From contig JAJFLB010000068.1 in assembly GCA_021772915.1 (NCBI GenBank), forward strand, positions 1 through 61,605: a stretch of 61,605 nt of DNA, read 5' to 3'. This document shows positions 50,922 through 60,509 of the stretch, one piece after another; position 1 is the first letter of the stretch, and each line of letters starts with the position of its first letter. The notes beneath the pieces are model-generated. The model was given only the letters and a program-made list of their open reading frames with translations, was not told where the DNA came from and did no database searches. Source of the stretch: Gammaproteobacteria bacterium. GTDB lineage: Bacteria; Pseudomonadota; Gammaproteobacteria; Xanthomonadales; SZUA-36. The position numbers were made by a program, and so were the translations under genes.

Positions 50922-51910
50922 TGGCTCTGAGCCAACTCAACGACAAGAACGTCACCTCGACTGACGACATCATGGAAGCCATTCACGTGTGGCTGACCAC
51001 GACGATCACCAACACCTGGAACTCGGTTGATGGACTCGACCTCGTCGGCAACACGCTGGACCTGGACACCGGCACGTGCTTCGTGCAGTTCTCCTGGGAC
51101 ACAGCAACGATCGACTTCAGCCAGTCCGTCAGCTCTCTCACTCCGGTCGCGCTGGGCGCTGAAGCCGGTGACGTTGGCCGCGACTCCCGTGCGGAGTTCC
51201 CGGCTGCGGTCACTCAGGCCGAGCTGTGGGGTTTCACGAACGACACCGCGACTGCTGGAGACCAATACGCACACTTCGTGGTCGAGTTCAACAAGGACGG
51301 TCGCTTCATCCACTTCGGCTTCGGCCACGTCCCGGCGGCGGACAAGTACTTCCCCTGGAGTGGTGGGGCCTACAAGTACGGTGGTGAATGGGAAGAGCTG
51401 AGTCAGGGAGACGAGCCGTGGTCGTTGAGCCACCGCATCGGTCTTGACGGAATGCCTACCAACACCACCATCAACGTGGCCACCATGCTCGCCACTGGCA
51501 TCCGCGACCAGCCTGCTAGCAGCAAGGCGGGCATGTTCAGCGAAGCCTCTGTAGCAACGGTCAACGCTTTCGTTGACGCGGACACCGACCCGCTCACCTG
51601 TTGGTTCGGTTTCACTCGGTACGGACCGTGGGTCAGCATGGCACTGTTCCAGCGAGTCAGCCCGAACAACTCCGCGATCCACCTGATCCCGATCGTCATC
51701 GGACAGCGGGTGAGCAACGCAGCCTACATGCCAATGGGCGAGCAGCCGGACACCAAGATCTGCAACATCGGCAACATTCAGCCGAAGGACAGCATCACGT
51801 TCGACTCGGAGACGTACCAATTCTTCCCGTGGGCGCAGAAGCTGACGCTGCTCTCGGATCAAAACATCGAAGCCAGCCGAAATGGCGGCATTGCATATAG
51901 GACTGCCTAA
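50921..51910 (+). CDS. Distal tail/virion protein
   Basis: The product has 329 residues, start overlapping the upstream stop by one base. It resembles the C-terminal part of the neighbouring 573-residue protein in general style (FIHFGFGHVPAADKYFPWSG), and may be a duplicated baseplate component. Function inferred from position only. Confidence 0.72.
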   Translation: MALSQLNDKNVTSTDDIMEAIHVWLTTTITNTWNSVDGLDLVGNTLDLDTGTCFVQFSWDTATIDFSQSVSSLTPVALGAEAGDVGRDSRAEFPAAVTQAELWGFTNDTATAGDQYAHFVVEFNKDGRFIHFGFGHVPAADKYFPWSGGAYKYGGEWEELSQGDEPWSLSHRIGLDGMPTNTTINVATMLATGIRDQPASSKAGMFSEASVATVNAFVDADTDPLTCWFGFTRYGPWVSMALFQRVSPNNSAIHLIPIVIGQRVSNAAYMPMGEQPDTKICNIGNIQPKDSITFDSETYQFFPWAQKLTLLSDQNIEASRNGGIAYRTA

Positions 51911-53622
51911 TGGCCTCATTCACTGGCGTGTGCTTCCCTACCATGCCCTGGCTGGAACTCACTCCGGGCATTGTCCCTGGTGACGCAACGACCCGACCCC
52001 AGCCGAAGGCATGGATCGAGGGAGTGGGCTGCCTGGGGACTGGCGGCGCAGTGCTTGAAGCTGGTGAGCAGAACCCTGCCAGGTTCCGCAAGAAGTTCAG
52101 CGGCTCATGCGACGGTGGAATCGGAGACGTCTTCTTCGACAAGATCTACGTGCTGCCGCGAAGCATTGACGCGGGCATCATCATCTCCGACCAAGTCTAC
52201 AACATCGACATCTACTCGAGCTACCGCACGCAGACGGTCAACTGGACCGCATACAGTGACGTTGCCTTGGGCGTGGGGGCTGACATCAGCACTCCTGTGC
52301 CACCGGCATCGATCCCGTTCCCTCCCCAGTCGGGAGCGCAGCGGGTGCTCACCCTCGACGACATCGGTCCTCCGAAGATCGACGGCGACATCATCTTCAC
52401 GTTCGACGTGGGCGGTGCTACTATCCCGGTCACCGGGAGTCGGTCCCAGCTCCTTCCTTACGAGCCGGAGAACGACCTAACCGAGGACCTGCTGTTCCTC
52501 ACCAACATCCTGGAGGGACGCTCTGGACTCGAGCAACGGGTTGCTCTGCGTGCCCAGCCGAGGAGCGTTCTGAAGTACCAGGTGCTGGTGGACGACATCG
52601 ACATGCAGAAGCTGGAGAACCAGCTATTCGACGGACAGAACCGAGCGTTCGGACTCCCGCGCTGGCACGAGGCCACGCAGTCGACTGCGGCGGTCATCCC
52701 CACCGACACGACTATCTCGATCCACACTACCGACTACGCTGACTTCAGGGCTGACGGACTGGCGGTCATGTGGGTGGACGCCTTCAACTTTGAGGTGCTG
52801 CAGATTGCCACCGTCAACCCAACTACGCTCGTGTTCAACTCTCCGTTCCAGTCCTCGTTCCCCGCCGGAACCCGGGTGATGCCAGTCAGCACCGTCATCT
52901 TGGGCAAGGGGATCCAGTCCAGCCGCCACCGTCAAGGTCTGACCGCCATGGACTTCATCGGCACGGTCCTGGACAACAGCGCCGACCACGCGGACACCAG
53001 TGCGTACTCCACGTACAACAGCAAGGTGTTCCTGGACGACACCAACTTCCTTCTGGCCGAACTGCTCAACGAGTCGTTTACTGCCCAAAGGCGTCAACTG
53101 GACAACCGCACTGGCTCTCCGGAGATCTTCTCCGACCAAGCCGTGTCGCGGCGCACGTCCAGCAAGGGTTTCATCACGGTCGACCGGCAGTCGGCCTGGC
53201 AAGTACGGCAGCTCCTTCACGCTTTGAAGGGCAAGCAGACTTCCTTCTACATGCCGTCGTTCAAGAACGACTTCGTGGCAACTGGCTCGGTGACCAGCGC
53301 AGGCACTAGCGTTGACGTGACCGACGTGCAGTACAGCACGCTCGTCCAACAACGGCAGCCACGGGACATCATCCGCATCGTCCTCAAGGACGGCACGGTA
53401 AGCGACCCGAAGGTTGTCACAGGCTCCACCATCCCCACTCCTGGCACCGACCGGATCTCCATCTCCCCTGATACCTGGGGAGTTGACGCAGCTCCGGCGG
53501 ACATCGAGCGAATTGAGTATGTCCACAAAGTTCGGTTGGACAGCGACAAGATTTCCATGCGATTCCGACATAGCAACGGTAACATGAGGGTCGGGATTCA
53601 GACAAAGGAGGTACTCGATTGA
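51910..53622 (+). CDS. Distal tail protein
   Basis: The product has 570 residues, sharing one base with the upstream stop. Two regions (residues ~170-260 and ~380-440) have the pattern of phage tail proteins that link tube and tip (ITVDRQSAWQVRQLLHALKG, SFYMPSFKNDF). Located between the tape measure cluster and the DUF2163-like gene, it probably is the hub component. Confidence 0.75.
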   Translation: MASFTGVCFPTMPWLELTPGIVPGDATTRPQPKAWIEGVGCLGTGGAVLEAGEQNPARFRKKFSGSCDGGIGDVFFDKIYVLPRSIDAGIIISDQVYNIDIYSSYRTQTVNWTAYSDVALGVGADISTPVPPASIPFPPQSGAQRVLTLDDIGPPKIDGDIIFTFDVGGATIPVTGSRSQLLPYEPENDLTEDLLFLTNILEGRSGLEQRVALRAQPRSVLKYQVLVDDIDMQKLENQLFDGQNRAFGLPRWHEATQSTAAVIPTDTTISIHTTDYADFRADGLAVMWVDAFNFEVLQIATVNPTTLVFNSPFQSSFPAGTRVMPVSTVILGKGIQSSRHRQGLTAMDFIGTVLDNSADHADTSAYSTYNSKVFLDDTNFLLAELLNESFTAQRRQLDNRTGSPEIFSDQAVSRRTSSKGFITVDRQSAWQVRQLLHALKGKQTSFYMPSFKNDFVATGSVTSAGTSVDVTDVQYSTLVQQRQPRDIIRIVLKDGTVSDPKVVTGSTIPTPGTDRISISPDTWGVDAAPADIERIEYVHKVRLDSDKISMRFRHSNGNMRVGIQTKEVLD

Positions 53623-54437
53623 GCTACGCAGGATTTGAAACAGCTGGGGAAACGGGCAACCCGCTCGAACTCTACCTGTTCACTTTGTCTGGTGTCCCGT
53701 ACGCGCTGAACAACGGCGAGGTCACTTGGACGTTCAACGCTCAAGACTACGATCCGGAGTTCGTCCGGCGCGGAGCGATCAAGAACGAAGCTGACAAAAG
53801 TGGCAGCCAACTCGAGATCAACATCTCATCTGACCACGACTTCGCCCAGCTCTTCATCGGGGTGGTGCCTGGAGAACGCGCGACTGTCGAAGTCTTTCAA
53901 GTCCACCGCACGGATACCCCTGGATTCGAGACAAAGCAGATCTTCGAGGGCACCGTGGCCACCGTGGCGTTCCACGACGACGGCAAGCAGGCGAAGATCA
54001 TCTGCCGTCCTCTGACCTCTGCAGGCGAACGACCAATCCCAAGGCGGACCTACCAAGGTCTGTGCAACCACATCCTCTTCGACTCCCGCTGCGGACTCCT
54101 CGAGGCTGCGTTCACAGAGACCGGACCCGTCACCGTGGTGAGTGGACGCTTCGTCACCATCACCGGCCTGACCAACGTCGGCGGTGGGGATGACTACTGG
54201 GAGGCAGGCTACATCAGGTTCGGTGATGAGCGCAGGCTCATTGTCGCTCAGGCAGCAAACGTCTTCAAACTCAACATTGAATTCCGCGACAGCCCACTGC
54301 TGCAAACAGTGAGCGTCATCCCCGGGTGTAAGCTGCGGCGCGTGACCGATTGCGCGACAAAGTTCAACAACGTGCTCCGCTTTGGCGGGTTCAGCTACGT
54401 TCCCCTCAAGAACCCCTTTGATTCAGGAATTGACTAA
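53619..54437 (+). CDS. DUF2163/BR0599-like tail protein
   Basis: The product has 272 residues from TTG 53619, which follows AAAGGAGGTACTCGA and overlaps the upstream stop. RTYQGLCNHILFDSRCGL and IPGCKLRRVTDCATKFNNVL with FGGFSYVPLKNPF are diagnostic of the family found in GTA and siphovirus baseplates. In gene transfer agents and relatives a NlpC/P60 peptidase gene follows, and here it is missing. Confidence 0.9.
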   Translation: MSYAGFETAGETGNPLELYLFTLSGVPYALNNGEVTWTFNAQDYDPEFVRRGAIKNEADKSGSQLEINISSDHDFAQLFIGVVPGERATVEVFQVHRTDTPGFETKQIFEGTVATVAFHDDGKQAKIICRPLTSAGERPIPRRTYQGLCNHILFDSRCGLLEAAFTETGPVTVVSGRFVTITGLTNVGGGDDYWEAGYIRFGDERRLIVAQAANVFKLNIEFRDSPLLQTVSVIPGCKLRRVTDCATKFNNVLRFGGFSYVPLKNPFDSGID

Positions 54438-57400
54438 TGCTCAGGGCTCAGCGCGAGAAACTATGCAATTGGCTGGACGAGTGCAATGGCCAGAAGCTCC
54501 CACCGGAGACGCGACCGGCCAAGTGGAAGATCCTCCTCGGCGGAGTGCTGTCCGCACTGTACCTGGCATACATGCCAGAGCAGGAAGTGGACCCGACCGT
54601 CCCGCCTGTCCAACAAGCAGCCATCATCACGGCCATCGTCGTCGGGCTGATCATGGCGGCTGTTTCCCTCGTGCTGTCCGAGCTGCTGCGACCCAAGCCG
54701 AAGTTCCAGGACGCCAAGCCTGCCGGCAACGGTGACTTCAAGTTCCCCACTGCGGTGGAAGGACGACCGGTCCCGGTCATCTGGGGTCGCAACAAGATCG
54801 CTGGTCCCAACGTTGTGTGGTGGGGCGACTTCACCCAGCTCCCAATCAAGGACCGCATCAAGACCGGCCTGTGGTCCAAGAAGACCATCACGACCGGCTG
54901 GCGCTACAACGTCGGCATGCAAATGGGGCTGTGTCATGGCACGTCCCTCGGAGGCACCCGGCTGAAGCGAGTGTGGATCGGCGACAAGGAAGTCTTCAGC
55001 GGCAGCCTTGACCACGAAGACAGCACCACGCTGAACGACCCAAACCTCTTCGGCGGTGACAAGTTCGGCACCGGTGGCATCAACGGTGAGTTCCGCTTCC
55101 ATGATGGCCGCTACGGGCAAGCCGTCAACAGCTACCTGTCCAACCAGCAGGACGGTAGCAATACTCCCGGCTACGGCGGCACGACCTACGTCGTGTGGGA
55201 AGGTGGCTACATTGGCAACTCGACGCAGATCCAGAAGTGGTCGTTCGAGCTGCAGCGCTTCCCCGACAACCTCGGCCTGACCGGAAGCAACCACCGCATT
55301 GGTGATGACGCCAACCCGGCGGAGTGCATCTACGAATCCCTCATCGACGCGGACTGGGGAGCAGGCAGGAACACGAGCAAGATCGACCTCGCCTCCTTCC
55401 AAGCTGCCGGTGAGACCCTCTTCACCGAGGGCAACGGATTCAGTATGGTGCTCGACCGGAGCATCCCTGGCTCCGAGCTGCGCCAACTGATCCTTGACCA
55501 GATCGACGGGGTGCTCTTCCAGGACCGCGTCACCGGCCTGTACACACTGAAGCTCGCTCGCGACGACTACGTCGTTGCCAGCCAGCAACGGCTGACCGAT
55601 GACAACATGATGGAGATCAAAGACTTCTCCCGCCAGACCTGGGACAACACCACGAACCAGGTCCGCATCGGTTTCACCGACCGCAGCCGCGACTACTTCG
55701 ACACCTTCGCCGTGTCCAACGACATGGCCAACCAGCGCATGCAGGACAACGAGATCGTCAGCGCCACCATCAAGTACCCTGGTGTCAAGTCGAAGACCCT
55801 CGCGGTCGCACTCGCTGCACGTGAGCTTCGCTTCTTGGGCTACCCGCTTGCTAAGTGCACCGTTGTGGTCAACCGCGAATTCTGGGACACCAACATCGGT
55901 GATGTGAAGCTGTTCAACGATGCTCAGTTTGGGCTCGTCGACCTGCCCATGCGAGTGCTTCGGGTGGACTACGGCAACTTCACGAGCAACAAGATCACGC
56001 TCACTCTGATGCAGGACATCTTCTCCCTGGAGACCGGGTTCTTCGGTGAGCCGGAGGATCCTTCTTGGACCGACCCAGTGCAGGGTGTGGCGCAGATTCC
56101 ACTGGACGACCAGTTCGTGCAGGAAGCGCCCAAGGCAGTCATCGACCGCGACCCCAACTTCCCGGACCGACTCAACCGGGTGTGGTGTGGTGCAATTGCC
56201 CAAGGAGGGGAGAACGCAATCGAGATTCGTCAGCGGAACCACCCGACCGTTCCGGTTGGGGACTTCGCTGCGGACGGTGAAGTATTCGGCATGACCATCG
56301 TTGGTGAGCTGAACGTCGGCATCAACATCAACGACCCGAACCCGACCACGTCGATCCAGTTGAACGCCAACGAAAGCTCGATCCCAATCCTGGACTTCGC
56401 CTTCGACGGCAACGTGTTCAGTGAGGCCACCATTGGCCAGGACCTGGCTGGACTGATGTACATCGACGGCGAGTTCATCGGGGTGGAAGCGGTCATCAGC
56501 AGCACCAGCACGACCATCACCATGGGAGCCGTGCACCGTGGCCTGCTGGACTCCGTGCCGAAGAACCACCTGACTGGCACGAAGGTCTGGATCCTCTTCA
56601 GCTACATGGGGCTGTCCGACACTGACCTGCCGGACACGCAGGTGGTGGACGTCAAGCTGATCACGGAGAGCCGGGACGACACTCTGCTGGAAGCCACTGC
56701 GCTGACCAACCAAGTGACCTTCGTGAATCGGTATGACCGTCCGTATCCACCGAGCCGGGTGGACCTCAACGGTGTGCGTTTCGACGAAACACTCGTCACC
56801 TTGGACAACGTCATCGTGAACCCGAGTGGGGACGACCAGGGAATCAACTACGCTTGGTTCCGTCGAGACTTTGAACTCACGGACGAGGTCGCGGCGCTGG
56901 ACGTTGACGACACAAGCGTCAGCTCGCACACGCAGGAGCAGCGGCTGACCGTGTATGGCATCGACGCCAATGGAGTCGTCTCTGCAGTCCCGCTAACGGA
57001 CTCCGGGTGGGCTGCCGGGACCACCGGCCAGAGCGACCGTGCATCGATCCTCGGCTTCCACAACGGCGTGGACACGAACCCCTCGATCCGGTCGATCGTC
57101 GAGACCCGACACACCAACGGTGGTGTGCTCGAGTCCATCAACCAGGTCAGTGTCGACAGTACCGTCGACTCTCCAATCATTGGTGGCCTCTTCAACTTCG
57201 GCAAGATCCCTGCCAACTCTCCACAAGGTCCGTACACCATCGCCAATGGTGCGCTTGACCTCAACTTCGAGCTGCGCTCTGCAATCGGTGGCAACGTCGA
57301 GTATCGCATCAATGCGGGTGCGTGGACCAACCTGATCACCGCTGGCGGAACGACCGGGCAGATTGCCAACGCACTGCTGACCACCAGCGACCTCATCTAC

Positions 57401-58216
57401 ATCCGCCACCTGGACAACGCGGGCACTCCGGACCACACCTTCATGGACGTGGAAGAAGGAACCACCAACGTGGCCTACGGGATCCTGGACACCACCGCGT
57501 CGTTCGATGCGCTGATGGGCTGGTACCCGTTCAACGAGTCTGGTGGAGCAAGGGTGAGCCGCTTCGGTTCCAACGCTCCGGACTTCGACGACAACAACAC
57601 CGTGCTGTCAGTGGCCGGTCAAGCCAACTACGGTGACGCTGCTAACATGACCGAGGCAGCCGGAACGGTTGAGTACCTCTCCATTGACGACGCGGACATG
57701 GCGGACATGCAGTTCCCAGGGACCACTGGTGATGCCTGGACCGTGACCTTCTGGGTCAAGCACGCCAGCTTCGCGGTCAACCCGGTCTTCCAGCAAGTGA
57801 TCGGCAAGGCGGACTACGACAGCGGCAGTCCGTTCACCAACAGGAGCTGGTACGTCTTCAGTGACGACTCGAGTTCCAACCGCATGGTGTTCGTTGCTAT
57901 CGGAGCAAGCGGCACGGCGTACAGCGCAATCAAGAGCAGTCTTAGCACGGAAACTTGGTATCATTGTGCCCTGGTTTGGGAGCGTGGGCAGACCATCAAG
58001 TTCTACCTCGACGCTTCCGTGACCGCTGGCTCAAGCATCGGCGAAGACCTGCAGACCTCAAGCGAACCGCTCAGTGTCGGTGCATCGTTCCGCACCGGTG
58101 CCGTGGAAGCGACTGAATCGCAAGATGACATGGACATGCAAGACCTCCGCATCTACCACCGAGTACTCAGTGGGTCGGAGATCACTGCAATGCACGGTCT
58201 TGGCCAACCACTATAG
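54437..58216 (+). CDS. Tail tip/host-recognition protein with LamG-like C-terminus
   Basis: The product has 1259 residues. A hydrophobic segment near residues 55-82 (AIITAIVVGLIMAAVSLVLS) precedes the TipJ/GTA gp15-like body (GRPVPVIWGRNKIAGPNVVW, LRQLILDQIDGVLFQDRVTG, FDTFAVSNDMAN). The last ~220 residues (from LMGWYPFNESGGA through TWYHCALVWERGQTIKFYLD to IYHRVLSGSEITAM) form a concanavalin/LamG domain, probably the receptor-binding unit. Confidence 0.9.
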   Translation: MLRAQREKLCNWLDECNGQKLPPETRPAKWKILLGGVLSALYLAYMPEQEVDPTVPPVQQAAIITAIVVGLIMAAVSLVLSELLRPKPKFQDAKPAGNGDFKFPTAVEGRPVPVIWGRNKIAGPNVVWWGDFTQLPIKDRIKTGLWSKKTITTGWRYNVGMQMGLCHGTSLGGTRLKRVWIGDKEVFSGSLDHEDSTTLNDPNLFGGDKFGTGGINGEFRFHDGRYGQAVNSYLSNQQDGSNTPGYGGTTYVVWEGGYIGNSTQIQKWSFELQRFPDNLGLTGSNHRIGDDANPAECIYESLIDADWGAGRNTSKIDLASFQAAGETLFTEGNGFSMVLDRSIPGSELRQLILDQIDGVLFQDRVTGLYTLKLARDDYVVASQQRLTDDNMMEIKDFSRQTWDNTTNQVRIGFTDRSRDYFDTFAVSNDMANQRMQDNEIVSATIKYPGVKSKTLAVALAARELRFLGYPLAKCTVVVNREFWDTNIGDVKLFNDAQFGLVDLPMRVLRVDYGNFTSNKITLTLMQDIFSLETGFFGEPEDPSWTDPVQGVAQIPLDDQFVQEAPKAVIDRDPNFPDRLNRVWCGAIAQGGENAIEIRQRNHPTVPVGDFAADGEVFGMTIVGELNVGININDPNPTTSIQLNANESSIPILDFAFDGNVFSEATIGQDLAGLMYIDGEFIGVEAVISSTSTTITMGAVHRGLLDSVPKNHLTGTKVWILFSYMGLSDTDLPDTQVVDVKLITESRDDTLLEATALTNQVTFVNRYDRPYPPSRVDLNGVRFDETLVTLDNVIVNPSGDDQGINYAWFRRDFELTDEVAALDVDDTSVSSHTQEQRLTVYGIDANGVVSAVPLTDSGWAAGTTGQSDRASILGFHNGVDTNPSIRSIVETRHTNGGVLESINQVSVDSTVDSPIIGGLFNFGKIPANSPQGPYTIANGALDLNFELRSAIGGNVEYRINAGAWTNLITAGGTTGQIANALLTTSDLIYIRHLDNAGTPDHTFMDVEEGTTNVAYGILDTTASFDALMGWYPFNESGGARVSRFGSNAPDFDDNNTVLSVAGQANYGDAANMTEAAGTVEYLSIDDADMADMQFPGTTGDAWTVTFWVKHASFAVNPVFQQVIGKADYDSGSPFTNRSWYVFSDDSSSNRMVFVAIGASGTAYSAIKSSLSTETWYHCALVWERGQTIKFYLDASVTAGSSIGEDLQTSSEPLSVGASFRTGAVEATESQDDMDMQDLRIYHRVLSGSEITAMHGLGQPL

Positions 58217-58224
58217 GAGATGGA

Positions 58225-58476
58225 ATGAACGCACCACACGACCCGCAGCAAGTTGAGGACCTGGTCAAAGCGACCGTCAAGGAAACGCTCCTGCAATTGG
58301 GAGCGGACGTGGACAACCCACGTGAAATGCAAGCAGACTTCCAAGCGCTGCGTGAGTGGCGCGAGGCGTACTCTTCTGTCAAGAAGAAAACGCTCCTAAC
58401 TTTCATTGGAATCCTGGTCGGTGGGCTCGTTGCCGCCGTCTGGGTTGGGCTCAAAAGTTACATCGCACCCCAGTAA
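58225..58476 (+). CDS. Small membrane protein, DUF6127-like; holin candidate
   Basis: The product has 83 residues from ATG 58225 (TAGGAGATGGA upstream). The first ~50 residues are a helical head (DVDNPREMQADFQALREWRE), then one membrane segment (LLTFIGILVGGLVAAVWVGL). This resembles a short phage family near tail tip genes, and a holin role has been suggested by position. The other holin candidate is at 30389. Confidence 0.7.
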   Translation: MNAPHDPQQVEDLVKATVKETLLQLGADVDNPREMQADFQALREWREAYSSVKKKTLLTFIGILVGGLVAAVWVGLKSYIAPQ

Positions 58477-58488
58477 GGAAGGCAGCCT

Positions 58489-59859
58489 ATGCCGGCACCT
58501 ACTACTGACCAGGTCCGAAAGATGGTCACTCTGCGCAAGCAGGGTCTGTCTATGCGGGCCATTGGTCGCGAACTCGGATTCGCAACAGCAACAATCACGA
58601 AGTACATCAGGGACTTCGCCGGAGAGGGTGGCGGTGGCATCGTCACGGAAGCGGGCACCGCTCCACCAAAGAACCACTCACACAACAAGCTGGTCGATAG
58701 CACAGACATTGACGGGACGATTGAGCTGGTGAGGCTTGACCGTCCCGCTTCGCCAGAAGAGCTGGCCGCACTGGCTGGCCTCGACCCCAAGAAGTGGGTT
58801 CCCACTCACTCCCGCGTCAACACCTGGCAGGGGTACGGCAAACTCAAGAGCACGGTCGGTGACGTCACAACCGAGACCATGGACAAGATCCAGCTCTACC
58901 AGTCCAAGGCTTCCTTCAAGCGGCTCATCACGGAGAACGTTGAGGAAGCGGTCGCCGACTTCATGCGCTCCAACGTCAAGCCACTGCCGAAGCCAAGCAA
59001 GGCGGAGCTGAAGAAGCGCAAGCTGTCCGCCGAGGCACAGATGCTGTGCTGGGGATTCTGGGACGCGCACCTCGGCATGTACGCCTGGAACAAAGAGGTC
59101 GGTGAGGACTTCGATCTCGACATTGCCATGAAGCGCATCTTCAACTCGATCGACGACATGATCGAGGAGCTGAAGGGGTACGAGATCGAGAAGCTGATCA
59201 TGCCCTGCGGCAACGACTTCCTGCACTACGACAGCGTCAAGAAGACCACCACCTTCGGCGACCACTATCTCGACTGCGACAGCCGGTACGGCAAGGTCTT
59301 CCAGGGTGCCCTGATGGCGCTGGCCTACATGGTCGAGAGAGCGCTCGAGTTGACCGACGATGTCGAGATCCTCTACGTCCCTGGGAACCACGACTACACC
59401 TCCGCCTTTGGGCTGTGCGTTGCCCTGGACCAGCGCTTCCGGAACGATCCTCGCGTATCCTCCGACCTCTCCATGAACCCTCGGAAGTACCGGACCTACG
59501 GCGGCACCCTGCTCGGCTTCGACCACGGCAAGGACGTCAAGGCGACCAGCTACCCGGTGGTCGTGGCCACCGAGGCCAAGGAAATGTGGGCCAACTCGAC
59601 CTGGCGAGAGATGCAAATCGGGCACACCCATCAGCGTCGAGAGACCATGTACCACGGAATGACCCCGGTGAACGGGATCCTGGTCCGGACCAACCCGAGC
59701 CTCAGCAACGTGGACGCATGGCACCATTCGAAGGGGTTCTTGGGCGAACCACTGAAGTCGGTGGAAGCCTGGCGATACGATCGAACGGGATACCGAGGCA
59801 GCCACGTGGTGTTTGCGCGTGACGTCCGGGACGAAGAAGGCCAAGAGGGACGGACGTAA
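58489..59859 (+). CDS. HTH plus calcineurin-like metallophosphoesterase
   Basis: The product has 456 residues from ATG 58489. An N-terminal HTH (LRKQGLSMRAIGRELGFATA) is followed by phosphoesterase motifs in order: WDAHLG (~191), CGNDF (~240), GNHDYT (~300) and GHTHQRR (~378). The two-metal core is complete. It could process phosphorylated nucleic acid ends or small nucleotides, with DNA targeting by the HTH. It is the last late gene. Confidence 0.88.
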   Translation: MPAPTTDQVRKMVTLRKQGLSMRAIGRELGFATATITKYIRDFAGEGGGGIVTEAGTAPPKNHSHNKLVDSTDIDGTIELVRLDRPASPEELAALAGLDPKKWVPTHSRVNTWQGYGKLKSTVGDVTTETMDKIQLYQSKASFKRLITENVEEAVADFMRSNVKPLPKPSKAELKKRKLSAEAQMLCWGFWDAHLGMYAWNKEVGEDFDLDIAMKRIFNSIDDMIEELKGYEIEKLIMPCGNDFLHYDSVKKTTTFGDHYLDCDSRYGKVFQGALMALAYMVERALELTDDVEILYVPGNHDYTSAFGLCVALDQRFRNDPRVSSDLSMNPRKYRTYGGTLLGFDHGKDVKATSYPVVVATEAKEMWANSTWREMQIGHTHQRRETMYHGMTPVNGILVRTNPSLSNVDAWHHSKGFLGEPLKSVEAWRYDRTGYRGSHVVFARDVRDEEGQEGRT

Positions 59860-60253
59860 GTTGAATGGCTGCTGTGCCCAAAGGGGGAGGACTCCTTCTT
59901 CTCCTTCTTCTAGTAAGAGTTAGTATAGGGACCGCTTTCCACTGCTCCACTGCAAGTGGGGGAGGGGGATAGCGGGAAACCGGGACATCATCGAGCCTTC
60001 CTCCTTGTTGGGCATGGTCGCCTGTCACCAGTCCAACACTACATAAGCCAGGCACGACCCGGTCGCCGGACCTGAGCCCTCCGGTTGCCGGGTCACTTTT
60101 TGCCGGTATGCTTGCAGCTTGGCTTCCTCGCCAATGAGTCCCGAGCGACAGTGCGGTTGTGACCAGTGTGGCTGCTAACTACCTGGTGACGATTCAAAGG
60201 GTCGGACCCGACAAGGACATCGTGCTCACGCGGCGGGGAGCCATCTTTACATT
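59860..60253. other. Non-coding spacer between late region and tRNA genes
   Basis: This holds no supported gene. It contains a pyrimidine-rich run near 59890, the terminator at 60056-60101 and about 150 bases of unassigned sequence before the first tRNA. No convincing tRNA promoter was seen. Confidence 0.7.
60056..60101 (+). terminator. Strong terminator at end of late region
   Basis: A 15-bp stem with a single mismatch (60056-60070 with 60080-60094), a 9-nt loop and a CACTTTTT tail. It ends the late transcript before the tRNA cluster. Confidence 0.85.
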
Positions 60254-60330
60254 GGTCCTGTAGCCCAACTGGCAGAGGCGTCGGTCTCAGAAACCGAAGG
60301 TTGTTGGTTCGACTCCAACCAGGACTACCA
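60254..60330 (+). tRNA. tRNA with CAG anticodon, short variable arm
   Basis: The acceptor GGTCCTG pairs with CAGGACT, discriminator A and encoded CCA at 60328-60330. Anticodon loop CTCAGAA gives CAG (reads CUG, Leu). The T-arm is canonical. The body is only 74 nt with a five-base variable loop, whereas bacterial tRNA-Leu is class II with a long arm, so identity by anticodon may not be the charged amino acid. Confidence 0.8.
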
Positions 60331-60331
60331 T

Positions 60332-60405
60332 GGCGATGTCTTCCAGCGGTCCAGGAACCCTGGTTTTCAACCAGTGCAACGCGGGTTCGAATCCCGCCAT
60401 CGTCA
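60332..60405 (+). tRNA. tRNA-Glu (TTC)
   Basis: The acceptor GGCGATG pairs with CATCGTC, discriminator A, and CCA is not encoded. Anticodon loop TTTTCAA gives TTC. D-arm TTCC/GGAA and T-arm GCGGG/CCCGC are good. It begins two bases after the preceding tRNA. Confidence 0.88.
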
Positions 60406-60421
60406 CTTTTCAGAAACGAAT

Positions 60422-60497
60422 GGGGTCGCATGTTCCAAGGAGGCGACTGAACCTTGCAAGTTCGGTGTGGTGAGTTCGATTCTCACCGACTCCACCA
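60422..60497 (+). tRNA. tRNA-Ala (TGC)
   Basis: The acceptor GGGGTCG pairs with CGACTCC, discriminator A and encoded CCA at 60495-60497. Loop CTTGCAA gives TGC. The T-arm GTGAG/CTCAC is sound. The D-arm is poorly paired (best three weak pairs). Confidence 0.8.
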
Positions 60498-60509
60498 TTT
60501 GAAATCAGG

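Noticed and set aside
54461-56929. Long antisense open frame (822 codons) opposite the tail tip gene
   Set aside because: It is a mirror of a GC-rich coding sequence, has no domains or ribosome site, and the + strand protein has clear tail-tip and LamG features. The same applies to antisense frames at 32864-34930 and 39078-40916.
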